This document shows positions 36,335 to 45,912 of a DNA stretch of 64,000 nt, one piece after another. The position numbers and the translations under genes were made by a program. Origin of the DNA: Ahniella affigens (GTDB taxonomy: Bacteria; Pseudomonadota; Gammaproteobacteria; Xanthomonadales; Ahniellaceae). The DNA is taken from NCBI RefSeq assembly GCF_003015185.1, contig NZ_CP027860.1:3958501-4022500 (forward strand). Reading direction: 5' to 3'. The notes below the pieces were generated by a model, which worked only from the letters and a program-made list of their open reading frames with translations, was not told where the DNA came from and searched no databases. Position 1 is the first letter of the stretch. Each line of letters starts with the position of its first letter.

Positions 36335-38980
36335 TCAAAGCGAACGGGCTTGCTGAATGCGCTCGGCGTCGGCAATCAGTTTGTTGCCAAGAATTAGCAT
36401 GTCCGCCAGCTCATATCCCGGCTGCGCCGGCATCGGCAGTTCGGCCTTTGGATACAGCGACAGCAGTTGGGCATCGAAGCGCGCACCGCGTCGCTGATGC
36501 CACGCCTTTAGGTCCAGCAGAAGCGCCTGCGCCGAGGTCAGCCTGCCAGCCTTGAGGTCAGCCTCTGCCAACCAGGCCGCGGACTGCCACCAATCCCCAT
36601 CATCGGCTTGCAATTGCGCCTGGGTGATCGCCTCCAAGTCCGCACGTCGCGCCGCATCGGCTTGCATGGCCAAATAAGCCTGTCCGGCTCGAACGGCGCG
36701 AAGCGTCGGCGACTCGGAATGACCGGCAGCCATGATCTGCGCCAATTCGAGCGCTTCTTCAAAGCGCTCCCGAGCGAGATCACCATCGCCTTGTGCGAGC
36801 GCGATCAGCCCTCCTTGATACTGCAGCCGCTGGCGTTCCAGAACAAACTCCTCGGGCCAGTACGACCATTCCGCCATCCAGCGGGAGTAGATCACCTCGG
36901 CTTCCGGCCAGCGGGCCTCAGCGCGAAGTCGAAGCAAGTCATGAAAATCGATCCGGCTTCGGTACTCGCTGTTGGCACCGAACTGCGCATCGGTCCATTG
37001 GCTGACACGAGCCACCAACGCCAGCGCAGGCGGACTGGGCGCCACGCGCAACAACGTGCCAGACACATGCCACAGAAACGCACCGCGATTGAGATCATCC
37101 GCGCGCAAGTCTCGGTCCATCACCAAGAGCAGCGCTTCGGAGTCGCGAATCGCTTGCCGGTCTTGCCGCTGGGCCCAGTCGATCTCCACCGTCATGGCCC
37201 ATTCACGACAATCCAGTTTGCTCAGGTCGAGCCCTTCGGCTGCCAAGGTCGATCGATCCATCGATTGGCTCTGAGTCAGCAGTGCGCGAGTTTCCGCGAA
37301 TTGGCCGTGAACGTTGGCGAGGAACATTCGGTGGTAAAGCAAGCGATGCTGATCGCGCAACGTCAGGTCGTTGGCATAGACCTGTTCCACGCGAGCGATC
37401 TGCTGTTCGAGCGCTGGAAAATCTTCCGCCCCGGACAGATAGTCCGCCACGTCAATCTCGGCATCGATGCGTTGCGCGATGGGTGCTCCGGGCAGCGCGT
37501 TCAGCTCTTGGGATAACAAGCGACCGGCCATGAGCGCATTGCGCGTGGGCAATCGACGCCCCAGGGCCTCGGCGATGGTGGCATAGAGTTCGATTCGCGC
37601 TTCGGGCTGGTCCTTGAGCTCAGTTTGAACCTGCTCCAGACCGCGCAGCGTCAACTCAACAGCGCTGACGTCCTGACGGGTATCCCAGGCGTCGGCGCTC
37701 GTGAAGATGCTCAGGATGAAGTTCTTGGTTGCCTCGGCCCGACTGGCGTGCTTGATGGCCTGATCGCGCTGGTAAAAGGCCACGCCAGCGCCAACGATCA
37801 CGGCCAGCACGGTACTGCCGGCAAAGGCGCTGGCGACTTTGTGGCGTCGAATGAATTTGCCCCATCGATAGTGCCAAGATTCGCGCTGCGCGGTGATGGG
37901 CAACCCATCCAGGAATCGCTGAAGGTCGTCGGCCAGGGCCTCTGGCGAGCCATAACGTTGGGCGGGATCGCGTTGCAGCGCCTTCAACACAAGGGTATCG
38001 AGATCACCTTTCAGTCTGGCTGCAGGAATCGGACTGCCGCCGGTCCGCGGTTCGTCGATCGTGCTCGGTGGCCGCGCATCCGTATCGGTGATGGCTTGCA
38101 GCAAACTGAGCGAGCCGTCGCCCTTAGGTTTATGCGGCCTGACGCCGGTCAGCATTTCATACAAGATGACGCCGAGCGCATAAACATCAGTCGCCGTCGT
38201 CACCGCATCGCCACGAATCTGCTCGGGGGCGGCGTAGGCAAACGTCAGCGGCGCCCGACTCATGGTGAGCGCATTCGGCTCGTCCAGATGTTTGGCGATC
38301 CCAAAATCCAAGAGCTTTGGGCGACCATCGGCGAGCACCATGATGTTGCTGGGCTTCAGATCCCGATGCACGACCAGATATCGGTGCGCATGCTGAACCG
38401 CGTCGCAGATCGCGATCATTAACTTAAGCCGCGACTCCAGGCTCGGCTCGTGATCGTTCAGGTACGCATCCAGCAATTGACCATCGACATACTCCATCGC
38501 GTACCAAGGCAGGCCCTGATCAGTGCCGCCATCGACAATATGCGCGATACCCGGATGACTGAGACGGCCAAGCAACTGCCGCTCATTCGCGAAGCGGTTT
38601 CGACTCAACTCCGAGTGCGCCGCCGCATGCGCCCATTTGATCGCCACGTTTTGCTCGAAATCATCGATGCGTTCGGCCAGCCAAACGGCGCCCATGCCAC
38701 CACTGCCAAGTGGCCGCAACAAACGAAATGGTCCGAGCACTTGGCCACTCAAATCTGCTTGCGGCAAGGGCTGCGCGATGGCCGGATTGTTGGCCGCCTG
38801 CTGCAACAGTTCGGCGGCCGAAGGCGGCCAAGCCGGCAGGTCTTGATGCAATTCAGCCAGCAGCGCGATGACTTTCGCACGATCGGCCGCATCGGCGCAG
38901 CGCGCGTTCAGGAAGTCGGCCAGATCAGCGGGTGCGACATCGAGCGCGTCGCGGAATATCTGCATCAGTTCCGGATTCAT
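36335..38980 (-). CDS. Serine/threonine protein kinase with TM segment, second sigma-linked kinase
   Basis: 881 residues with the same layout as the kinase at 1161-3944. An N-terminal helical leader (1-80), kinase domain (about 85-360) with GSGGMG (92-97), K115, HRDLKPSN (205-212) and DFG (225-227), a TM segment (about 382-403), and about 470 residues of TPR-like helices with several Trp-rich stretches (DWAQRQDRQAIRDSEALLLV). Active-site residues are intact. It follows an ECF sigma factor gene by 76 bp on the same strand; that unit in turn follows two exported-protein genes. Confidence 0.92.
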   Translation of the reverse strand: MNPELMQIFRDALDVAPADLADFLNARCADAADRAKVIALLAELHQDLPAWPPSAAELLQQAANNPAIAQPLPQADLSGQVLGPFRLLRPLGSGGMGAVWLAERIDDFEQNVAIKWAHAAAHSELSRNRFANERQLLGRLSHPGIAHIVDGGTDQGLPWYAMEYVDGQLLDAYLNDHEPSLESRLKLMIAICDAVQHAHRYLVVHRDLKPSNIMVLADGRPKLLDFGIAKHLDEPNALTMSRAPLTFAYAAPEQIRGDAVTTATDVYALGVILYEMLTGVRPHKPKGDGSLSLLQAITDTDARPPSTIDEPRTGGSPIPAARLKGDLDTLVLKALQRDPAQRYGSPEALADDLQRFLDGLPITAQRESWHYRWGKFIRRHKVASAFAGSTVLAVIVGAGVAFYQRDQAIKHASRAEATKNFILSIFTSADAWDTRQDVSAVELTLRGLEQVQTELKDQPEARIELYATIAEALGRRLPTRNALMAGRLLSQELNALPGAPIAQRIDAEIDVADYLSGAEDFPALEQQIARVEQVYANDLTLRDQHRLLYHRMFLANVHGQFAETRALLTQSQSMDRSTLAAEGLDLSKLDCREWAMTVEIDWAQRQDRQAIRDSEALLLVMDRDLRADDLNRGAFLWHVSGTLLRVAPSPPALALVARVSQWTDAQFGANSEYRSRIDFHDLLRLRAEARWPEAEVIYSRWMAEWSYWPEEFVLERQRLQYQGGLIALAQGDGDLARERFEEALELAQIMAAGHSESPTLRAVRAGQAYLAMQADAARRADLEAITQAQLQADDGDWWQSAAWLAEADLKAGRLTSAQALLLDLKAWHQRRGARFDAQLLSLYPKAELPMPAQPGYELADMLILGNKLIADAERIQQARSL

Positions 38981-39056
38981 GGATCAGGCCTGCCGTTGCC
39001 ACGATTGAGTGGGCACGCTGCAACGTCGAGTCTGGCGAGGGCGTCAGGCACGCGCA

Positions 39057-39563
39057 TCAGCGCCCAGGGTCGGGCACGACCGGTTCCTGCAGCAAATGCG
39101 CAATGATCACCCGGGCGGCCGCCCAATCCCGAAAAATCGTGCGCCGATCGACCTTGAGCAGATCGGCGATTTCTTCGAACGCGACGCCACCGAAAAAGTG
39201 CATCTCGACCACCAGCCCCATTCGTTCGTTCTGCGCTTTCAGCTGCGTCAACGCCTGGTCGAGCGCGAGCATGTCGTATCCGGCCGCTTCGTCCGCGAGT
39301 TCTGGATCCAAGGTCACGCGCAGCGGATCGGCGCCACGCTTCTGGGCTTGCCGGCGCCGGGCCGCGTCGATCAACACCTGCCGGAGCGCTCGCACCACGA
39401 GGCTGATCGTATGTTCGCGGTTGTCGGGCCTCGCTTGATGCTGCGCGATCTTGAGGTAGGCCTCGTGCACGAGATCGGTGGTACTCAGCGTCTGCGCGGC
39501 ATGCTGTGCCAGCGCAACATGCGCGAGCCGCTTGACCTCGGCGTAAACGTCGTCGAACTGCAT
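39057..39563 (-). CDS. ECF-type RNA polymerase sigma factor, kinase-linked (second copy)
   Basis: 168 residues. Region 2 has TLSTTDLVHEAYLKIA; threonines T28 and T29 replace the acidic residues typical of region 2.2 in other ECF factors, as in the sigma factor at 3948-4520. Region 4 contains HFFGGVAFEEIADLLKVDRRTIFRDW with the DNA-reading helix. No anti-sigma gene is present; a receptor-like kinase follows. Resembles the TIGR02999-type ECF group that is usually coupled to Hanks-type kinases. Confidence 0.9.
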   Translation of the reverse strand: MQFDDVYAEVKRLAHVALAQHAAQTLSTTDLVHEAYLKIAQHQARPDNREHTISLVVRALRQVLIDAARRRQAQKRGADPLRVTLDPELADEAAGYDMLALDQALTQLKAQNERMGLVVEMHFFGGVAFEEIADLLKVDRRTIFRDWAAARVIIAHLLQEPVVPDPGR

Positions 39564-39651
39564 AGTTTCTGGCCCGCGGGCAACTAGGTGCGGCGAGCAT
39601 AACCGACTCGACCAGGGTGACGACCCGCCATGGGGATCGCTGCATGCTTGG

Positions 39652-41379
39652 TCACTCCGCCAACCGGGCTTCGATCGCCGCCAGTCGGGCCTTCAGCGCC
39701 TCATTCTCGGCCTCGGCCTGTTCGAGTTTCTGATTCAACCCCTGGATCGCTGCCAGCGCCACGCCGTCGGCGTCGACGGTCGCAATCGAGCGCCCATCTC
39801 CCGCTAGCCCAAAGCTTGCCTTGAAATCCTCAGCCATTGGGCCCAGATGCCGCCCCTCCAGGGATTTCTTGTAGGACCACGTGCCGATGGGCAACGCCGC
39901 AACCTTCGCGAGAATCTGCAATGGGTCGATCGCATCGAAGCCTTCCTTGTAGTGGCGACTGGAGGCGTTGGTCCACGCACCGCCATTGGTCAGGAACGCA
40001 CTGCCACCGGTGCCGCCTGCCACCGTCAAGCGACTCGACGACGCCGTCAACGTTGGCAGGTTGATGATGAAGCCACCGGTATTGTCGATCAGATACATCG
40101 ACGCCACTTTGCCAGAGCGGCTGGACCAAGCCAGATCAGCATCCGCATCGCCCGTGCTGCGCGCGCCAATCACCAGGTCGTCACTGCCACTGGTCAGCGC
40201 GTTCGTATTGAACATAACGCCGCCAGCCGCGCGCACTGCGAACTGATTAGGCCCGGTTGCCACAAAATTGCTGCCAGACGTGTCGGCCCAGACAAAGCTG
40301 CCTTCGTCGCCATTGCTGTCGCCAGAATTGCCGACCCCACAGTTACCGTCGCTCGGCTCGTTGCCCGGCCGCGTCATGGCGCGCGTTCCGCCCACCCAGG
40401 AATTGTCGCCACCCGCGCAATTGAAATTGCCCCCGCTGGCCGTTGCGTAAAAGCCGAACGCATTGTTGCCAAAACCGCCCACGACCGTTGCAGCGGATCC
40501 GCTCGCTGTATTGGAGTTGCCGCTGACAGTCGATGCGAATCCGGACGCCGTATTGAGACCGCCGCTGACCGTTGCCTGAGTGCCCGAGGCGATGTTTCGG
40601 ATGCCACCACCGACGGTGGCATTTAAGCCGGACGCAGCATTGCTGATGCCACCGCCAATGGTGGCGTTACTGCCAGACACCGAATTGCCGCTGCCGCCGC
40701 CAATCGCGCCCAACGGTGCGACCACCGTATTGCCAGCACCACCGCTGATCGTGGCGAACGTCTCATCAGTCTGATTGGCGCAGACTGCGTTCGCATCCGC
40801 ACCGCAGTTCGTCGCCGTACTACCACCGCCGCTGATGGTCGCACCGTTGCCGGTGGCCGCATTCGCGGGGGAGCCCAGCACGACTCTGGATTCGTTGTTC
40901 GTACCGGTGGCATCGAAGCGCGCCATGCGCCGATTGAATGCCCTGATTTCGACTGGCACATTGTTGGTCGCGCCCAGGAACTCCCCCGCGGCTACCACAT
41001 TGCCGGTTGTGTCCCAGCAGATACCGGCCTGAATCGCGTTGGGGTCGAACGGCGTCGGGTCACCGAGACTGACAAAAGTGCCGCCAGCCTCCGCCACTTC
41101 GGTGTGCAGCAGAAGCGATCCGGAGACTTCCAAAGCCGATCCGAAGTCCACTGCCACCGAGAAGTTGCCGTCCCGAAACGGGACATCGCGAAGGGTGATG
41201 GGTTCGCCAACGGTTCTTTTGCCGCTTGGGTCAGAGAGCGTCAATTTCAGGTCATACACGCCGTTTGCCGCGCGCCCACGGTCCTGCATGCTGCCTTGGT
41301 AAGTCCAGGTAGTGGCGCCGATCGGCGCCACTGTGATCACCGAGGCCACGAACGTGACAATCCATGCAATCAATTTCAT
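39652..41379 (-). CDS. Exported YadA-head-like protein with C-terminal S74 (tail-fibre chaperone) domain
   Basis: 575 residues with a signal peptide (MKLIAWIVTFVASVITVAPIGA). After an N-terminal beta domain (25-165) come tandem 14-16 residue repeats of the YadA-head type (for example SGSNATIGGGISNAASG), about 195-300. The C-terminal region carries an S74-type intramolecular chaperone domain: ASSRHYKEGFDAIDP, then LGPMAEDFKASFGL, followed by a coiled coil (about 545-575). In phage fibres that domain trimerises and cleaves itself; here it would give a trimeric surface protein, with the catalytic S/K pair plausible but not proven. No TM anchor. Located 88 bp upstream of the second sigma factor gene. 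Confidence 0.83.
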   Translation of the reverse strand: MKLIAWIVTFVASVITVAPIGATTWTYQGSMQDRGRAANGVYDLKLTLSDPSGKRTVGEPITLRDVPFRDGNFSVAVDFGSALEVSGSLLLHTEVAEAGGTFVSLGDPTPFDPNAIQAGICWDTTGNVVAAGEFLGATNNVPVEIRAFNRRMARFDATGTNNESRVVLGSPANAATGNGATISGGGSTATNCGADANAVCANQTDETFATISGGAGNTVVAPLGAIGGGSGNSVSGSNATIGGGISNAASGLNATVGGGIRNIASGTQATVSGGLNTASGFASTVSGNSNTASGSAATVVGGFGNNAFGFYATASGGNFNCAGGDNSWVGGTRAMTRPGNEPSDGNCGVGNSGDSNGDEGSFVWADTSGSNFVATGPNQFAVRAAGGVMFNTNALTSGSDDLVIGARSTGDADADLAWSSRSGKVASMYLIDNTGGFIINLPTLTASSSRLTVAGGTGGSAFLTNGGAWTNASSRHYKEGFDAIDPLQILAKVAALPIGTWSYKKSLEGRHLGPMAEDFKASFGLAGDGRSIATVDADGVALAAIQGLNQKLEQAEAENEALKARLAAIEARLAE

Positions 41380-41397
41380 CAGAAAGTCCCCTCAGTC

Positions 41398-41685
41398 TTA
41401 GTTTTCGAAGCTATTGGCAAAAATGGTTGCAGACGCTGCACTGCAAGCTGTGCTCAGCGACTTCAGGTCCGATGCTGGTTTGATGGCAGCTACGATCTGG
41501 AAGCGATCCGACGCCGCAGCCTGCCCCTCGGCTCGAAGAGCGGCCTGCAAGACAAAGCGGCCGCCTGCACGGACTGACGGTCCGTCGTGCAATGTCGCAC
41601 TCCCTTGAAACCGCGGCGGAATGGGGGTTTCGGCACCCGCACTGATTGCGAACAGCAACAAGGTTGGACCAAGCAGGTCGCGCAT
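41398..41685 (-). CDS. Small exported protein with FANSFEN tail
   Basis: 95 residues. A signal peptide (LLGPTLLLFAISAGAE) is followed by about 60 residues of mature protein with one small beta domain (RFQGSATLHDGPSVRAGGRF) and the C-terminal ATIFANSFEN tail shared with the exported proteins at 4826-7366 and 12866-15868. The next gene, the YadA/S74 protein, starts 18 nt downstream, so they are one unit. Otherwise unrecognised. Confidence 0.72.
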   Translation of the reverse strand: MRDLLGPTLLLFAISAGAETPIPPRFQGSATLHDGPSVRAGGRFVLQAALRAEGQAAASDRFQIVAAIKPASDLKSLSTACSAASATIFANSFEN

Positions 41686-41835
41686 CGGGGCTCCAGAGTC
41701 TGATCCGCCGGGCTGGCGGGCTAACTCGGGTTACGCAGGAACGCGACGAACCGTGACACGCCCGGGAACCAGCGTCGTCAGATCAATGGGCAGCCGTGCA
41801 TCGCCACATTCCGAGCCCGCATCAACCGAGGCACC

Positions 41836-42819
41836 TCAGGTTGACAGTCGTCGCTGACGGCGCAAAGCGTTTGGCGTCAGTCCAACCGTTTTGGCGACCA
41901 GGCGCCGTAATGCGGTCGCATCACGATAGCCAACAGCGTGCGCAATCTGTTCGATGCTCTTGCGACTGCTTTGCAACAACTGCCGGGCTCGTTGCAGCCG
42001 GATACTCTGGATCAAGGCCACGGGACTCATGCCCGAAGCACGCGTGACTTTGCGCGCGAGGGTGCGCTCTGACATGTGCTGCTCTTTGGCCAACTGGCTG
42101 ACACTCGGCACCTCGGGCAGCGCGGCTTCGATCCGTTGCGTCAGGGCGCCAATCAGCGGATTGCCCACCGCAATCAACCCCGGCATGACAAAGCTCGTCT
42201 GCTCGGTCCGTTCCTGCAGCAGCAACAAACGCGCGACCTGATCGGCGAGCGCTGCGCCATGGCGCACACGCAGGAGATAGAGCAGCACATCGGACTGCGC
42301 CATCGGCGCCCCCGCTGTGATCACGGGGCCGTCCGCACACAATACGCGTTGTGCTTCGACGCGCGTTTTGGCGGCCACGGCACTGAGCGCGGGTGCCAGC
42401 CACCACGTCGTTGTCGCGGCGCGTCCGTCCAAGACACCGGCCGCGTGCAGCAGGAACACCGCCGAACAGGTGGCCGTCACCATGCCCCCTCGACGGACAT
42501 GGGCACCGATGGCTTCAATAGCCTGTTGGCAGGGCTCTTTCACGATTTGCGCCGCAAGTTCATGACGATTCTGAACCCACAGCCCCGGAATCAACAGCAC
42601 CGATCCGGTAGCCCGCCGCCGCTGCGGCAGTCGGCGGGTATCGATCTGCATGCCGCCCTGCAAAGCCACGGCACCGCCATCGACGGAAAAGAATCCGAAC
42701 GTTGGAATCGGTAGCGCCAGGCGACGAGCAGCGCTTGCTGCCACTGACAGAATATCGCGGGTCATCGCAACGCCACTTGGGTTGGCGCCAGGCAAAACCA
42801 ACACTTCGAACTCAACCAT
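41836..42819 (-). CDS. GlxA-type transcriptional regulator (DJ-1/PfpI plus AraC HTH)
   Basis: 327 residues from the ATG at 42819 (GAGGGA 4 nt upstream; upstream frame rejected). The N-terminal DJ-1/PfpI-like domain (1-190) has the nucleophile-elbow region ATCSAVFLLHAAGVLDG. The C-terminal AraC-type double HTH (about 225-325) has SVSQLAKEQHMSERTLARKV and IEQIAHAVGYRDATALRRLV. Such regulators respond to amine or amino acid derivatives in other bacteria. Divergent from the dehydrogenase gene, a likely target. Confidence 0.9.
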   Translation of the reverse strand: MVEFEVLVLPGANPSGVAMTRDILSVAASAARRLALPIPTFGFFSVDGGAVALQGGMQIDTRRLPQRRRATGSVLLIPGLWVQNRHELAAQIVKEPCQQAIEAIGAHVRRGGMVTATCSAVFLLHAAGVLDGRAATTTWWLAPALSAVAAKTRVEAQRVLCADGPVITAGAPMAQSDVLLYLLRVRHGAALADQVARLLLLQERTEQTSFVMPGLIAVGNPLIGALTQRIEAALPEVPSVSQLAKEQHMSERTLARKVTRASGMSPVALIQSIRLQRARQLLQSSRKSIEQIAHAVGYRDATALRRLVAKTVGLTPNALRRQRRLST

Positions 42820-42898
42820 GTCGTCCCTCGCTCGATGGCATGCACTTCGCCACACCCGATCAGCGCTGCAGTGATAGCACGAAGGGCGCGCTGCATTT

Positions 42899-42912
42899 TG
42901 TCTGATTAGACA
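42899..42912. promoter_or_regulatory. Candidate operator in the GlxA-dehydrogenase divergent region
   Basis: TGTCTGATTAGACA, an inverted repeat of TGTCT/AGACA with a 4-nt centre, 83-96 nt upstream of the dehydrogenase start and 80-93 nt upstream of the regulator start. Position is suitable for a shared operator; AraC-type sites are often direct repeats, so this is tentative. Confidence 0.3.
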
Positions 42913-42994
42913 TGAAACTGGACGAATCGGACACTCGGCGAATCGACTTGCCCGCGCTGCAATGGCGGTAGGTTCTCGGCTGAGAAGGTTGGTC

Positions 42995-43891
42995 ATGACT
43001 GTCGGGTTTATTGGCATCGGTCGCATGGGTGAACCCATCGCGCGGCGACTGCTCCAGTCGGGGCAACCACTCGTCGTCTGGAGTCGCACACCTCATCACG
43101 CGGACACTTTGCGCGCGGACGGCGGCATCGTGGCGAGTTCCTCGGAAGCGTTGCTCGGGACTTGCGAAACCGTATTGCTGATGCTGCGCGATGAGGCGGC
43201 CATCGATGCGGTTCTCGCGCGCGGCAGCAAGACCTTTGCACGCCTGACGCGGGATCACTGCATCGTCCAGATGGGCACCGTCGACCCGCTGTGGTCCCAG
43301 CGATTTGGCGAGGACCTGACGGCGGCTGGCGCGCGCTACGTCGAAGCACCGGTCTCAGGATCGAAGATTCCAGCAGAACGGGGCACGTTGCTCGGCATGC
43401 TGGCCGGAGCCGAATCGGATCTGGAACGGATCGAAATGCTCCTGGCGCCGGTATGCCAGACGTTTATTCGATGTGGCGCGGTCCCGCAGGCCATGCAGTT
43501 GAAACTCGCCGTCAACCACTATCTGGTGGGCATGGTGTGCGTGCTGTCCGAAGCCGTGCAGTCGGCGCGCCGCACTGGGATCCCGCTGGCACGACTCGCG
43601 TCGGCGCTGAATTTGGGTCCGATGGCCAGCCCGGTCATGCAGACCAAGCTCCAACAATTTGTCCAGAATGATTTTGCGGCACAGGCTGCCATCGACGATG
43701 TCATGCATGTCGCCGAACTGGTGCTGGCGCAAGCGGAGCGGGCCGGCGCTCCGAGTCCATTGATGCAGCAATGCCACGAGCATCTGGTACGCGCGCACGC
43801 CAGGGGGTTCGGGCAACTCGACATGGCGGCAGTATTGAATCATCCGCCAGCTTTGGCATCCACCGCAGTCTTGAAACCAGGAACCCCATGA
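42995..43891 (+). CDS. NAD(P)-dependent 3-hydroxyisobutyrate dehydrogenase-like oxidoreductase
   Basis: 298 residues from the ATG at 42995 (AAGG 7 nt upstream). Rossmann motif GFIGIGRMG, the substrate-site signature YVEAPVSGSKIPAERGTL and the catalytic lysine in MQLKLAVNHYLVG identify the beta-hydroxyacid dehydrogenase family. Its substrate is unknown. The stop overlaps the cupin gene start (ATGA), so dehydrogenase and cupin are coupled. Divergent from the GlxA-type regulator, which probably controls it. Confidence 0.88.
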   Translation: MTVGFIGIGRMGEPIARRLLQSGQPLVVWSRTPHHADTLRADGGIVASSSEALLGTCETVLLMLRDEAAIDAVLARGSKTFARLTRDHCIVQMGTVDPLWSQRFGEDLTAAGARYVEAPVSGSKIPAERGTLLGMLAGAESDLERIEMLLAPVCQTFIRCGAVPQAMQLKLAVNHYLVGMVCVLSEAVQSARRTGIPLARLASALNLGPMASPVMQTKLQQFVQNDFAAQAAIDDVMHVAELVLAQAERAGAPSPLMQQCHEHLVRAHARGFGQLDMAAVLNHPPALASTAVLKPGTP

Positions 43892-44385
43892 TGAACGATT
43901 CGACCAAGCAACACACTGACGACGTTGTGGCAGTCTTTGCCGAAGCGGTACCGAACCGGACCAGGCCATCTGTGTATCCAGCACCCATCGGCAATCGCTT
44001 CGAAGGGCGCGCCAAGAAAGTACTCGGCGATGTCTTCGGCATCCAGAAGTTTGGCGTCAATCTGACGCGCTTAGCACCAGGCGCCTACTCCTCACTTCGG
44101 CACGCACATTCAATGGAGGAGGAGTTTGTCTACATTCTGAGCGGCCAACCGACACTACGGACGAATCGTGGCGATACCCAACTCCGCCCGGGCATGTGTG
44201 CCGGCTTCCGTGCCGGCAATGGCGACGCTCATCAACTGATCAATTTGAGTGACCAGGACGTTGTGTTTCTGGAGATTGGTGATCGGGTGGAAGGTGACAC
44301 GGTCAGCTACCCGGATGACGATCTGGCGGCTCGCAAAATCGATGGCCAATGGTTGTTCTTTCACAAAGATGGTAGTGCGTATTGA
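43888..44385 (+). CDS. Cupin domain protein
   Basis: 165 residues from the ATG at 43888, overlapping the dehydrogenase stop. Cupin motif 1 SSLRHAHSMEEEFVYILSG gives the metal ligands H, H, E; motif 2 GDAHQLINLSD gives the third H. Similar to small single-domain cupins that bind sugars or hydroxy acids. A dehydrogenase plus cupin pair suggests one metabolic step, substrate unknown. Confidence 0.85.
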   Translation: MMNDSTKQHTDDVVAVFAEAVPNRTRPSVYPAPIGNRFEGRAKKVLGDVFGIQKFGVNLTRLAPGAYSSLRHAHSMEEEFVYILSGQPTLRTNRGDTQLRPGMCAGFRAGNGDAHQLINLSDQDVVFLEIGDRVEGDTVSYPDDDLAARKIDGQWLFFHKDGSAY

Positions 44386-44404
44386 CGAAAGCTGATTCAT
44401 CGAC

Positions 44405-44929
44405 ATGAGCACGCGAACGCCGACGATTTTGATCCGCACGCTTCAGGACCCAGATCATCAAGCAGTCCAGCAACTCGTGTTGGACATTTTGAATATCGAG
44501 TACCAGATGGCGCTCAGCCTTCAGGATTTGCCCGACCTCAGTGACCTTGGTACGAGCTACCAACCACCCGCAGCGCAGTTCTGGGTTGCGACGCATCATC
44601 GCCGAGTCGTTGCTTGCATTGGCGTGATGCCATTGGGCGATGGCGACTTTGAGCTGCGCCGCATGTATGTGCACCAGGATTTTCGCGGTCTCGGGCTGGC
44701 GCAACGACTGCTTTCCGTCAGTCTTCAGTGGAGTCGCGATCACGGCGTGAAGTCCTTGTATCTCGAAACCAACACGCAATGGCAAGCGGCGCAATACCTT
44801 TACGGCAAGCATGGCTTTTCGCGGATCGATCGAAGCGACTTGCCCGCCAAATTCCCCGTGGTTCGGATCGCCACGGATTTCTACCGCCTGCACGTATCGT
44901 TTGCGGGTACTTCTATTGATCCGGAATGA
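44405..44929 (+). CDS. GNAT family N-acetyltransferase
   Basis: 174 residues. The acetyl-CoA site is RMYVHQDFRGLGLAQRLL (the R/Q-x-x-G-x-G/A position) within the usual beta-alpha core; LYLETNTQWQAAQYLYGKHGF is the conserved C-terminal half. 19 nt after the cupin gene, so probably same operon. Substrate unknown. Confidence 0.85.
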   Translation: MSTRTPTILIRTLQDPDHQAVQQLVLDILNIEYQMALSLQDLPDLSDLGTSYQPPAAQFWVATHHRRVVACIGVMPLGDGDFELRRMYVHQDFRGLGLAQRLLSVSLQWSRDHGVKSLYLETNTQWQAAQYLYGKHGFSRIDRSDLPAKFPVVRIATDFYRLHVSFAGTSIDPE

Positions 44930-45037
44930 AGTGAGTCGAGCTTCCGGTTCAACTCAATTCGTTTCGAGTCCGGCGCGGGCCGCGCAGAAGGTTGGCCTGA
45001 CTTTGCGCATTTCGTACGGACGGTCTTGAAGTCCCTT

Positions 45038-45073
45038 GGGAGGCTTTGAATACGCTCAGAGGCGACGCGGTCC
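45038..45073 (-). repeat. Partial dispersed repeat, inverted relative to copy 1
   Basis: Reads on the minus strand as GGACCGCGTCGCCTCTGAGC then GTATTCAAAGCCTCCC, matching 4681-4715 at nearly all positions. Lies immediately downstream of the acetyltransferase gene, in the gap before the convergent NnrU gene. Confidence 0.7.
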
Positions 45074-45084
45074 AACGCCTGTGC

Positions 45085-45873
45085 CTAGGCGCGGTGCACT
45101 TGTCCGGCAGTGTCGCGCCGGCGCGCGGCCAGCCATCGGCGCGCCGACAGGTAGAACCCACCGATCGCGAGCAACACTGGCAATGCCGCGCCATTCGCGA
45201 GTTGCCACAGCGGGTGCATGAGCGTGATGAGCGCAGCCGCCAATGCAGACTTCAGCAGCGTTGCGACGATCCGATCCTCAGCCTGTATGCGTGTGCGCCC
45301 TTGCAGAATGGCGAGAAATGGCAGCACTGATGTTGCCTGCATGAACGGTCGATACGCCTCGCCATGACGCATGAGCAGTTTTCGATCTTGAATGCTCGCG
45401 CCAAGAAGCGACAGCACGGCGAATCCAAGCATCATCAGCGCCGCGGCGCGCTCCGACATCAGGACACTGTGTGCCAGAGCGAACACGGCAAACCCGACAA
45501 AGAAGCTATGCCGACTGATTTTGCTGATGCCAAAGGGTGTGTGGACACGAGTCTGAAACAACGCCATCGGCGTTTTGGGATAACCGGGCAACGCCGCCAA
45601 CGCGAGACTGAGCCCAAGCCATGCAACGATGCCGAGACCAATCCTCGCGCCAGGAAGCATCAGCAGCCAAGGATTGGGGACTTCTTGCCGCAGACTGGCA
45701 TAGAGCGCCCAAGCGAGCAGGCTTAGGCTCAATGCCGCAGTTAGGCTGAACACCGCGACAAAACGCTGCTCGCTAAGAACGCTGATGAGATGGGTGCGAA
45801 GTGGCGGCAAGCCAAACAACAAATGTGAGCCGATGAAACACAGGACAGCGAGGCTTGGCAGATCGATCAACAT
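45085..45873 (-). CDS. NnrU family inner-membrane protein
   Basis: 262 residues with about six membrane segments and a KTPMALFQTRVHTPFGISKISRHSFFVGF signature region with conserved H/R residues of NnrU/isoprenylcysteine-methyltransferase-like membrane proteins. NnrU proteins are associated with nitrogen-oxide metabolism in some bacteria, but a general role is unknown. Lies 39 bp downstream of the TetR-type gene on the same strand. Confidence 0.8.
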   Translation of the reverse strand: MLIDLPSLAVLCFIGSHLLFGLPPLRTHLISVLSEQRFVAVFSLTAALSLSLLAWALYASLRQEVPNPWLLMLPGARIGLGIVAWLGLSLALAALPGYPKTPMALFQTRVHTPFGISKISRHSFFVGFAVFALAHSVLMSERAAALMMLGFAVLSLLGASIQDRKLLMRHGEAYRPFMQATSVLPFLAILQGRTRIQAEDRIVATLLKSALAAALITLMHPLWQLANGAALPVLLAIGGFYLSARRWLAARRRDTAGQVHRA

Positions 45874-45912
45874 GTTGGCGTTCCTCCTGCAGGTTGGCGT
45901 TGTAGCAATGGA

